Origin: Pararge aegeria
Lineage: Eukaryota > Arthropoda > Insecta > Lepidoptera > Nymphalidae
Reading direction: 5' to 3'
NCBI RefSeq assembly: GCF_905163445.1
Contig: NC_053180.1
Coordinates: 11,708,701 to 11,772,700 of the forward strand
DNA: 64,000 bases
This document shows positions 1 through 11,300 of the stretch, one piece after another. The stretch's first letter is position 1; each line of letters starts with the position of its first letter. The position numbers and the translations under genes are program-made. Under the pieces are notes generated by a model. It was not told the origin of the DNA. It did no database searches and was given only the letters and a program-made list of their open reading frames with translations.

Positions 1-62
1 GGGCCACATAGCTTTGAAAACCGAGGGACGTTAGGGTCTGAACTGCTGGAATGGCGATCCTA
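1..62 (+). mobile_element. RTE-type LINE fragment at window edge
   Basis: ACGTTAGGGTCTGAACTGCT and GGAATGGCGATC match, with differences, the stretch before the RTE 3' end seen at 60.8 kb. Confidence 0.4.
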
Positions 63-1182
63 CATTGGGATTAATTGAGATGCAAATTATCTATACAAAA
101 AAGGTTTTTCTACAAGAGTAGTTCTTAATGGTTGCTTGTTTGTGGTGGCCAGTAGCATACATTATAGACTGCCACGCCGCCTTAACCAGGCATAACAATT
201 ACGGTTTCCTATATAGTATTCTTTGACGGTTACAAAAAGTGTACGCAAAGCGCCTAAAAACATTAATAGCAAAACTTATTTGCTACGAGAAAAAATAAGA
301 TTGTGTTAGAGTATAAAATCGGCTTTAAATAGAAGTGAAAGGATATCATAACCTCATCATAATTCACTAAACATTTTTCCGTCTAGAATCTATCTAAGCA
401 TTTCTTGTTTTACAGATTGACGCTATTGTTGGTACAAAGGCTGAAATCCATTTATATTATTTATTAACTAAATTAAGTTTATTTTCGGGAATAAATTGTA
501 TTTATTTAATCATCAAAGGTTTAGATAGGGGCAATAGAAAGTTTTTGAATTGAACCCAATGAACCATTGATTACAGTTCGTTAATCTATGTAATGTCTGC
601 TAAATCAAGGTCAAGCTCAGATTGCTAGATAGTTCTACCTTAACAATTGGTAGGTAATTCTTATGAAGAAATATTTAAGTCGAAAAAAGAGTAGGTAAGT
701 CTTACTTACCTATTCTTTTTTTGAAGATAAAAAAAAATTATTCGTCGAATTTTAATTATAAAATATGAAACTAACTAACTATAAAAAAACTAAATTTAAC
801 CTCTATATATAAAACAAATGTGTTTTAGGATACAGATAAATAAAATGCACACATAGGTAAACTGCCTCGAATGATTCCTACATGGGTATGTAAACAAAAG
901 CAATTTAATACACATGTAAAAAAGTTTAATAGTATAGTTAGGTTCCGATTCTTAAGTGGGTAATTTCCGGTAGTTGTACTGATAAAAGATGGTTTGTGCT
1001 GGTTTTTACGGTACGGTCGTATTAAATTATTTTAAGAAGGTTTACTGAAGTTGACCCCTAAACGGTTGAAATTCGGGTTGGAAGATCGTATACATAGGAA
1101 GGTAGTATTTAATAAAACTCTAGTTGAAAATTATAATTTTACAAGTTATCTCTTAACTGCCTGCTGGTGACTACATTGATGC

Positions 1183-1372
1183 AATTGATGGTAGCGGACT
1201 AACCTGTTATGGGTATGGCAGTTATATTAAACACATAACTACCTATTACCTACGCCTTATTGGTTTCTACGCGGCATCGTACTGGAATGTTAAATCGTTT
1301 GGCGGCACATATTGGTCGGTATGGTGGTAACTAATTACGGCCGAAGAATCCCACCAGACGATTCAGCGAAAA
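1183..1372 (-). mobile_element. SINE-B copy
   Basis: ATGGTAGCGGACTAACCTGT, GGTTTCTACGCGGCATCGTA, CGGCCGAAGAATCCCACCAG. The tRNA-like head is missing. Confidence 0.7.
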
Positions 1373-2914
1373 AATCATAATTTAAAAAAATATTTAAAAA
1401 AAAAAAATGTTATGAAAACCGTGGGATATTTTTACTTATCGGAAGTTGGGCATCCGGTAATATAAAATAAAAACCCAGGACAAGGTTTCAAATTTCAAAA
1501 GTTTTTAACTCTAGCCCCGGTAAAAGAGTAATATCTGTACAGCCAAGGCACTTCATCCAAAGAAAAGCCGCATAAAATACTTATTTTACTTTAAAAATCT
1601 CCTTGCAAGGGATAAATTGCGTGCTTGGTACTGACAGAGCAGTCATTTTACGAGTTTTATGTTCCGCTCTTTATCACAAGTTGAGGCTTTGCGTTACTAG
1701 TGGAAGGACTCGAATAGAATAGAAACCTGTTATGACTAATCGAGTTATTTAAATACACGTTATGAGATATTTATTTCTGGCATTTCATTCAAAGATTTCG
1801 ATAATTAAAAAATAAAGGTGGTCATATACAATATTATCGACGGGTTCTAATTAATACTAAGTACTACGAGTATGTCTATACTGATATTATGTTCGGCGCA
1901 TATCTATTTCTAAAATAGAGAGAATATTCTGCAAGTTATATAGAAAAATAAATATGCTATTATATTATATTACGTTGTTTATGTAAGTTTACGATTGTAG
2001 TATTAAAAAATACCACGTATTTCTAGTAATTTACTGTTACCGGTTGAGGAGTTCCATTCACTAATAAATTATATCGATTACTTTAATAGAAACACATCAA
2101 TTGGAAACATCCTTAATAATTCGACGAAACATTAAAACAACGCCAATAACAAACGTTACGGACTAAAAAGTATCTCTTTATTTTAAACACAAATATAAAT
2201 TTATCTTGTGCATGCAATTTCTGTCTTCTCATATTTTATCCAATCCAAAAGTGAATGAAATAAATATATTTACAGTATTATAAAGTTGTTAGACAAAAGA
2301 TTAGTTTGAATAACTATATATACAAACAATTTAACGAAGACGGACATACATTATTGGATCTGCGTTTGTGAAACGTAGAGAAGTTTGATTTTGATAAACT
2401 CTCAACGGAGGGTCACTTAGAAGCAGTATAACTCACAAGATGGAAATAATATTTTTGTCAGGTTGTAAAATGTTGATGATTAAAAAGATCAAATATTTAG
2501 TTTAGCGCAAGTGTGTTCGTGAACAAGTAGTAATGAACTCTAAGGGCCTTTTGTAAAATCTGTGAATCAATTTTGCGTTCCCGCTAAAGTAAATAAGATT
2601 TTCGCTTAGTAAAATCTGGTATATTGAAGATCTTTATTGAAGCTGACTCTGTAATGAATAAACCATAAATTGTGTTATGTCTCTGATCGTTAATCTAACT
2701 TTAAAATATAAAAGTAACAAAAATGTTAGGATCGTTTGACTTACTAATACTCGTTACCGATTTGTTGCATCCATTTAACTTTGGTTAATTATTGGCATAA
2801 AAATAGGATTACAATTTCGTTTCTACTAAAATAGATTTAGATAATTGAAAACAATCTTAAGAATATACATACTTTGCAAGGAACGCAATGCGTTAGCGTC
2901 AGGAAGAAAAAAAA

Positions 2915-3165
2915 GGGTTGAGGTCGTATTCCACCACGCTGGCTGACTACAGATTGGTGGCTAACGCAATTCTTTAAGAACATTATGTAAAACTCTCTGG
3001 CATGCAGTTTTCCTCATTTTGCAGGAAAACATTAGTAAAGATGTTTTTCTGCAAAATTTACAAAGTGAGTGAACGTGGTAATTTTTTCCTTCATCGTTAA
3101 AACAAGTGATGTTTAATTACTTAGAACGCATGTTACTCCGGAAAGTTAGAGGTGCGTGCCGGATA
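2915..3165 (+). mobile_element. SINE-C copy
   Basis: Repeat with blocks GGTCGTATTCCACCACGCTG, AAGAACATTATGTAAAACTC, GGCATGCAG and the ending AAGTTAGAGGTGCGTGCCGG. Ten copies of this family occur in the window. Confidence 0.65.
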
Positions 3166-3399
3166 GCGAGTTGGGTACCCTATAAAGAGAGGCTGAAGTC
3201 TTACCCACTAGCTAGTTTATCACCGCTTTAAAAAGTTATAGAAATTATTTCTTATATTATATATATAAAATTCCTATTATTTTTTGCAAGCCAATCCCGT
3301 TCATTGACTAGTAGCGAATACGTACGGGTTTCGATAGCTCTAATTGTATTTTTCCTTCCACTACAAATAAGCGTTCACTGCTATCTCACCTAGTTGTAA

Positions 3400-3865
3400 G
3401 TAATGATGCATGATGCAGTGTAATGATGCAGATGTAATGATGCAGTCTAAGATGAAATGAAAAATGAAAAATGCTTTATTGTCATAAAGAATAACAAAAC
3501 AGAATCAAAAGTACTTAAACACAACACATAATATATATACAAATTTTGTTTTATTTTGCACAGATAAAAAGTATACCTGTTCTCCGAACTAGTTGAGACT
3601 GTGTCTCGGAAAACAGGGGTAGATGGTAGCGGGCTAGGTAGGTTTTAGGTAGTATGACAGTTATATTTACTATACCCCGATCGGTTTCTACGGACATCGT
3701 ACCGGAACGCTGAATCGCTTAGCGGCACGTCTTTTTTGGTAGGGTGGTAACAGCTACTGACCAGAGTGAATATTTGTTAATAATAAATTCCTAAATCGCC
3801 CCTGCCGTGAATTGAACCCAGGGGAGAGAGTAAGCACCAGATGAGCTTACGGGAAGACATGATGC
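3400..3865 (-). mobile_element. SINE-B copy with nested insertion
   Basis: Blocks GATGCAGTCTAAGATG and GGTAGCGGGCTAGGTA are normally contiguous but here flank a 170-base insert (3455-3624). Continues through GGTTTCTACGGACATCGTAC to a degenerate B box near 3815. ATGATGCAG is repeated in tandem at 3403-3446. Confidence 0.7.
3455..3624 (-). mobile_element. LINE 3'-end fragment nested in SINE-B
   Basis: Minus strand ends GACAATAAAGCATTTTTCAT plus an ATTTTTC repeat, a LINE-type tail. AGATG on both sides is a likely target duplication. Confidence 0.5.
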
Positions 3866-4854
3866 AGCCTTGTTCTGCTTGTTATATATCCTGTCCTCTA
3901 AAGTGTAGTCTGCCTAGTATAATATAGTTTTTCTTGGATTTAGTCATAAACTTCAAATTATGCAAAAGTATACCCGAAGTCATTTCTCGAAAACTACACA
4001 CTAGCTCTTATAAAATTTGTTGAAAAGAGAGTAATCCATTTCAAGGTTGACAGGCACCGACACGAACATTTTGTCGAGGTTGCCCGTAAATGATATATCC
4101 GAGCAGGGGTCTGACGCTGAAAAATGATGTAAACAGAATAATTCCATGGATCATCTTAAGATTGGCAAGCCATAAAAATACTTTCATGTTCCTTGACTAG
4201 TAACAGGAAGAAGCCTTGATGGGAGGTTTCTTACCTTGATGCGATTTTTTAATATAAAAATACACCTGGTCCCTGATAATCTATGTCAATGGATTTGACA
4301 GGTGATAAACAGATAAATGGAAGTACGAACCGGTTTAATTTAGTAGGTAATAGACACCCATCGGGTAAGGATAAAGACCAATAACAGAGATCTGCGAAGC
4401 AAAAGTTTTTCGATAAACTCATCACAAACATTAGTATGTTAGTATAGTAAATATATACTTTCTTTTAACGTAACACGTCACATGCTTTTAGCATAAAGAT
4501 ACATATGTATATAAAAGTTAGTTAGATCAGTAAGTTCGTTCTTTTTTTTATAAAATTAAAATTCAAAACCTTTTTAACAACAGAAAATTATTATTCGAGA
4601 CCTTAATTATTAGAAATCCGAACAGGAAAATTGTAAAAAAATATGACGTATGTAACGTGTTTAATAACACACAAACAAGAGAGCTATATTATTAAGTATG
4701 TTTTTATTTTATTATCTGCACAAGTTTTTATACAATTCTGGGGTTATCATTAATAACTTCACCTGTTTTATCGACCAACACATTGATTACAAATTTGGAA
4801 CGATTGTAAATAAGCTAATAAAATTTTTAGTTTATTTTTATACTTAGATTTCGG

Positions 4855-5020
4855 ATTTTGTCATCATCATCATTATTTCTACCAACGGCAGTCTACCGCT
4901 GGATATTGGTCTGTTGTAGGGAGTTCCAAATACAACGGTTTTGTGCCGCTTTGGTTCAGCGGCTCCCTAGGGGCTACAAGCGGGATCCCAACGTCCACCA
5001 CTTCTCAGAGCTTGCATTAT
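4855..5020 (-). mobile_element. RTE-type LINE 3' end, truncated
   Basis: Same arrangement as 12.1 kb: ATC-rich tail, then tctaccgctggatattggtc- and tgtagggagttccaaa-like phrases. Diverged, inside the likely 3' flank of the protease gene. Confidence 0.65.
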
Positions 5021-5068
5021 CATTTAAATCATATGAATAGTATATTTTAAAGAATGAATTGTATTACT

Positions 5069-5074
5069 TTTAAT
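5069..5074 (-). promoter_or_regulatory. Candidate polyadenylation signal of the protease gene
   Basis: Minus-strand ATTAAA about 100 bases past the stop codon. It is the closest acceptable hexamer; the nearest AATAAA on that strand is some 340 bases past the stop. Weak evidence from position only. Confidence 0.25.
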
Positions 5075-5169
5075 AAATAAAACCCATTATTTAAATTAAG
5101 GTGGGATGTTTTCGTGTCTAAAATTTTTAAATAAATTAGACAATGTTAATGCATGTAAGACTTTATGTT

Positions 5170-5393
5170 TTAGGAATCCATGATAGTTTTTATCCATTGC
5201 AAATATTTGGCAACATCAATAAAAATGGCATATGCGTTGGGATCGCAAATTGAAACATCTTGTCTGGATAACGTGGTTGATACAATTCCTTTAATATACC
5301 AAGCTCCAGGGACTAAAGAGCCTTTATAGTCTGCTATATCAGGAACAAAGTATACAAAAGCACCACCACTGTCGCCATTACAAGCTGTTGTTC
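5170..5393 (-). CDS. Protease exon 7 (catalytic Ser, stop)
   Basis: Residues 358-431 and TAA. Begins with GTTACNGDSGG (Ser366); the trypsin-189 equivalent is Thr360 and the usual SWG 214-216 strand reads STT after GIV. Ends in a C-terminal helix-like stretch (YLQWIKTIM). Confidence 0.93.
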
Positions 5394-8300
5394 CTGGAAT
5401 AATGAAAAAGCATACATCTATAATTATATGAAGAATGTTGTTGATACTAAACGTTTATCTCGATTTTTTTTGGCCACTCCATTTCCAAAAATTTGATAGC
5501 GCATTGGGCAGGAGCTCGACTTCGCTTTCGGCGGGCCGAGTTCGTTCGTGCGGGCCAGCATCTCTAACTTTTCTAAGTTATGTGCGTTTTAAGTAATTTA
5601 AATATCACTCGCTTTAAACGGTAAAGGAAAACATCGTGAGGAAGCAGCGTGAGAGTTCTCCATAATATTCTCAAAGGTGTGTAGAGTCCACTAATGGGAG
5701 GAGACCCGTGACCTGTAGTGGCTTGATATGATAATTATGATGAATATAAATTTTATAATCAACTAGCTTTTGCCCGCGGCTTCGCTCGCGTTAAGTTAAT
5801 TTTTTGATTTGGTTAATTTTAACTACAAAGGTTTAAAAAAAATGTCTTGCTGCTAGTATAAATAAATGAACTATAAAACTTCTTCATAGACAATATTCAT
5901 TACTGATTCATCAGTAGGCGCTAAAACTACCAAACCACTGGGTGAGCTTACGCGTGAGCAAGCTACTTAGAATTGCTTATGTGAGAAGCAGTTTTCTCTC
6001 TTGACTTGTTTAAAGTCATTGCAAAACATACTTTGAGGGGAAACTGTAATCGTTTGAAATAAAACAGAAAATCGTTCGGAAAAATAAAGTGATAAATGCC
6101 TGCCATTCAGTCAGTCAGTCAGTCAGTCAGTCAGTCAGTTAGTCAGTCAGTTAGTCAGTCATGTATCTCATATATATAGATAAAATCGCTGTGGGTTCTA
6201 GTAAGGAAGAACCTGACGTTTGCGTTAAGCCATTAAGACTGGCGCCGAAACGCGTGTCGTAACGAAGGTAAACTTTACCATACCTTAAGAAGTTATGACT
6301 ACAATAATATTATATTCAATTAACTTTCTTACCGTTAGTATATCCAGCACAGAATCGTTTCTTGTCCTTCAATAAATTTCCGTAAAATTCAGGTTTGCTG
6401 TAAATACAGTCTAATTCTGATATTTGTGGCATGTTCACTGCATGTAGCGTCGATGTTAGAGAGTCAGTCTGATCAAATCCCCATCCAACAACCTGGAAAT
6501 TGAATTTATGCCGTTATGAAAAAGTATAAAATACACTTCTCTTTAAAAAAAAATTGCACTTTAAAAAAAATTGTTAAAAGCCCACCTACTAATTGAAAAA
6601 TAAAAACTATATTATGTCCTATTTACAAAATAATGCCACATCTTGTTACTCAATGTCTGTGTAATATCCACTTCGTAATGTAGCTATGCCTTGCCATTTT
6701 ATTACAATGGTACCATACTACCCTCGTATTTTTGTATAATTTTTACGGTTACATTTTCTTTTGTTAAGCACGCTCTAAATTGCAATGTTAGCAAACCTAC
6801 TCTTATAAATGTCTGTAAGTTTTTATGTAAGTGAATATTTTCGTATGAAAACAATAAACCTCTTAAACCATCACCAATACAAAAATATTTTTGTGTTAGA
6901 AAAATAAAACATCAGTTGACTATTACCAGAAATGAAATATCTTGTCAGTAATTTCTAGCACGACAATAATATATTAATTTGTTTATTTATTTATTAAACT
7001 CTTTATTTGTATACCACAATATTAACATATACAAAGTATATTAAAAACAGAAACATATAGAAAGAAGTAGAATACAAAAGGCGGCCTTATCGCTTAATAG
7101 CAATCTCTGCCGGGCAAACTTTGAATTAGGACAAAAAAATGTAAATTGCTTGACCATATTATGTTCTAGCGAGTTCTTGAAATAAAGGCGTTTTATGTTA
7201 AGTTAAAAGATTTTTTTATTTTAGTATACGCTGGAGCTGAGATGCCTCTTACATACAGAGACTAAGCATGTCAGTTACGTATTTGTCCTGTTTTGCTTAT
7301 AGACCATGGACAGCAGACTGTATCATCAAGTTAATAACAACAAGTAACAATAAGTAAGTAACATTTGAAAATTAAAGGGTCGGGACTACAACAAATGTGT
7401 TCTTTGTCTTTCTGGTCGATAGATGGAGGTTCAAGTATAGCCGATTATAAAACTTCTTCAAACGATATTAAACTGCCTCACATGATGACAGAAAACCTGT
7501 CACATTTTTTGCGTGGAAATGCAACCAGCATTCCTTGGACCACTCTACACGGGTATATCTTGTTTAGTAGTAAGGTAAGGATTTATTTTAAGCTAGATCT
7601 AAGTTTAATGCTACATTTTTATAAAAAAATATTAAGTATGGTTATGTAGCCTTTTCTACATTAACGTATAACCCGTATGACTATTGTAACGTACATTATG
7701 TAAACTAATTTATTTTTAATGCTTAAAAAATATTGACATTAAAAATACATCAAGAATTTAATAAAAATAGCAACAAGTGCAGAATAACAAAAAAAGAGCT
7801 GTTTTAAAAGCAGTAAAAAAGATTGTTTACATTACATAATAAGAAAAGTAAAAAAAATAGGACCATACATAGGATCATTGAATTAAGAACATACAGAATC
7901 CTCATTCAGACATTATTGTATGTAGTGCATTGTGTCCAAAAACAATGAAAACGCCCCGCGTAACTCTCACATTACACCCGCCGAAAGCTCACAAACTTTT
8001 TCCCATTTTCCCATTCTATGGTGAACGTTGAGAACATTGGAGGTAAAAAAAGTGTGTGCGTGTAACCTTTACGCGCGATTGAATTTAATCTTTTATTATT
8101 ACTTATTGATGAAAGAGTAAAATATTCCTGGGACTCCGCTATTACATTCAATATTCACTATTTCATTTTATATTCTATTTAAAATTCATTAATATCACTT
8201 TCACATTTTATAAATAATTTCATTTATTAAATAGATTAATTGAGAGTAGAAAACTGAAGGTTATATTGAACTGTGCTGATCTAGCACAGGTCAATATAAC

Positions 8301-11300
8301 CTTGTCATTGAATATTATAGAATGTCACAAATTTATCAATAATTTATGTTTTACAAAAGTAATAAATAAACAAGTTTATTAAGAGATTTCAAATCTTTCC
8401 AATTACAAATACTTTAAAAAAAAATGTTGAATTTTTATTCACTTTGCTATTCACAATTGATCTGTTTGAAAATATTGGAAATAATGAATCCTAATTGATT
8501 ATGATATTTGCCACTAGCTGGCGTATAAGTCAAGAAGCGTGAAGTATATGACATATACTAACGACCAATCCAAATTATTATTTTTAAATAGCGGAAACTG
8601 CACAGACGTCTGACGTAAGCGTTACTTCCGTCAGAAAAATATCTGAGTTACTCCTTAGACGCTCCTAGAGAAGTTTTACTTCAAAAATTCTGTTTACTGC
8701 TAAATGGTGTGAAGTGGCTTAAAGTTTGTTCGAGAAACCATACTAAAGTGGAGTGGTTTTTTGATGCTTCAAGTCGGGCACACGGTTTCTGTATGTTTTT
8801 ATTTCTGTGCATAGGATATTACTTGATAATATATTTAGTCTTACCGTTCCATATGTATTAAATTTAAGTCTATCGTAAACACTGTCATTCCATAGACAAG
8901 CTGGCTGGACATAGTTGTTGAATACTGCTTCAGTTTTTAATTTCAGCAGAGCAATATCATTACTAAGTGATGAGGTTCGAAACTCATTGTGAACGTATAC
9001 ATCAAGGACCTGAATTAATCACAAACAAAATAAAGAATATTTTATAAGTTTTGGAGTAAGTACGTACCTATATATTGTTTAGATGTTTGGATGTTAATTA
9101 CATTTGATCCATATTAATCCTTTCTCATATTATACATACGAAAGCAGTCCTGTCTGTCTGTCTGAACCGATTTGAATGAAATTTGGTACAGATATATACA
9201 AGACCTTGAAAAAGTACATAATTATCGTTTTATCGTTTGTTTTGTTTGTTTGTTGCCTAAGTTTGGCTCAGCCATCATATCAATCTTGATGAAATTTGGC
9301 ACACATGTAGTTTGCATCTTTGAGCTGGATATAGAATAATTTTAATCCGGGAAAAACTGATGGTAAAAGTTAGTCGCGGCCTTAACAAAATAGCAGTAGT
9401 TACATGGCTTGATCGCTTAACCTAATTGTGGGGGGTACCCGTGTCCTGTAGTAGGTAAACAAGGTAATGGGTTGATATTAAAAATATACGTACTTCTTTT
9501 TCTTGAATAGCTATGTCGCTTCGAAAGAGGTGATATTTTCCTAATACAACTCCAAGGCTATCAGGTAATACAGGAGTGCCTTGAATTGAAGTGCAGTGAG
9601 CAGCTGTCAAAAAAGAAGTTCAAGTATTAAGTTAGGTTGCCCAATTCCGTATTATCAATAGTCCCAGGTGAAGGGACATCGGTTCGCGTCGGACAGGATG
9701 GGGGCTCTTGCCGTTTAAAATCAATTTACACGACTCGAGGAGGACAGCAGCTTGCCATAGCCCATAGCGAGGCCCAAGAGGTCGGGGGAATATTGTCTCC
9801 CGGAACGAGCTCTACTTGCGCTGTACGAGGGGGCACCGGCGCGTTCTTAGGAGGATGGCCGAGGATGGCCACCGAGGGAGTTTTAGTGGGTAAACATCCC
9901 ACATAACCCGATCTTCCCTGAGGTCGGCTATCTTTTAAGATTTCCCCGCCGTAAACAAAAGTTAGGAACAACAAAGTTCGTCTATTTTTTAGGATATTTG
10001 AGGTTCTGGTACTATTTCGTGGTTTGGCAGAAAATGTTAAATATTAAGACTTTTTGTGTTCAGTTAGGAGGGCTGTAGCTTTTAGGCTGAAACTATAAAA
10101 ATTACCACAATAGTACGACATTTCAATGATTTCTTTGGAAACCACGCTTTAACTTACTCTTAGGGACAAAGTGGACAGAAAAGGGTGATATTCGTTTTTG
10201 ACAGAAAACCTAATACCTAATTATGTTTTGTTATACCCTATTATTTTATTTTGGATAAACCATCAAAAAATTCATCGTTGCCGTCAAGTGACATTTAGTG
10301 CATTATGTAATCTTAGTTCCTGACCTAGATGAAGTCCGTACGCATTTTTGTGTTTATAGACGAGAGTTTGACTACAATCACACATGATGGTAAGTGATGT
10401 TCCAGCCTAAGGTGGAACACGCTTGCCTAGAAGATGCCTACTCAAGGATAAATAGGAAGGGGAGTGGCAGTTGTACGAGGCGCTACGTTAAAACTCAACG
10501 CAACTGTACATACCCATTCCCCTTGGAAAACACTACAACGACCATCGCTTCGGAATCGCTTAGCGCTTCGGTTTTACTGTGAAAAATAAAAATCCATCTC
10601 AATCATCATTAAAAGTCTAATTAATGAACTGTGGGCATTTTAGTTTCACTTACCTGTCAAAACAAAGCGTTTGGATACTAAAGATCCTCCGCATATGTAT
10701 TTAAAAGTGGATTTATTACGTCTGTGTATTGCAGCATGCCATGGCCAATCACCAGGTTTGGTGTTAACACCATTTACTATTAGCTCGGTGTGTAGAATTT
10801 TGCGCCTACCGCAATGCCTATCTGGATTACTAAGAACGCCGACTGGAAAGTCTTTGAAGTACGTCTGTAATATCGAAAACTATTATTACTATACACTATT
10901 TTATAAAAAACAGGCGTTACTGGTCACCATGTGTATGAAGTACTTTGGATACGCATTTAACGTTAGTTTTTCGCTTATAGATGGAAAAGTGTGTCCACAA
11001 CCACAGATCTTTATAAATCTTGATAGATTGACACATTTATAGCTTGTATAATGCAGCTACACTGATCTTGGAAAACATTTTCAAGGAGATACCGTGCATC
11101 CTGGAGGCTCAAAGAGGAGACTATATCTAGAGAAAACAAACAAAACCAGAGAAGGGGCGGGCAACAGATAGTACTATATTAAACTAACTTTTTTGTAACA
11201 GTTATCTTGGTATATATATTACGGCCGATTGGCGCATTTGGCCGCCCCCCAGCTGTCTGGGTCCAAGGCCCGTGGGTTCGATTCCCACAACTGGAAAATG

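Larger units (their letters stand above)
1..5169. other. Intergenic, downstream of the protease gene
   Basis: No gene recognised. Holds RTE fragments at both ends, SINE-B and SINE-C copies, and otherwise AT-rich sequence without supported coding potential. Confidence 0.7.

Noticed and set aside
6107..6160. Regular repeats as a CRISPR array
   Set aside because: A plain 4-base microsatellite in a eukaryotic genome without spacers.
10671..11042. 123-codon open frame on the plus strand
   Set aside because: Antisense to protease exon 3, whose minus-strand reading is clearly a serine protease.
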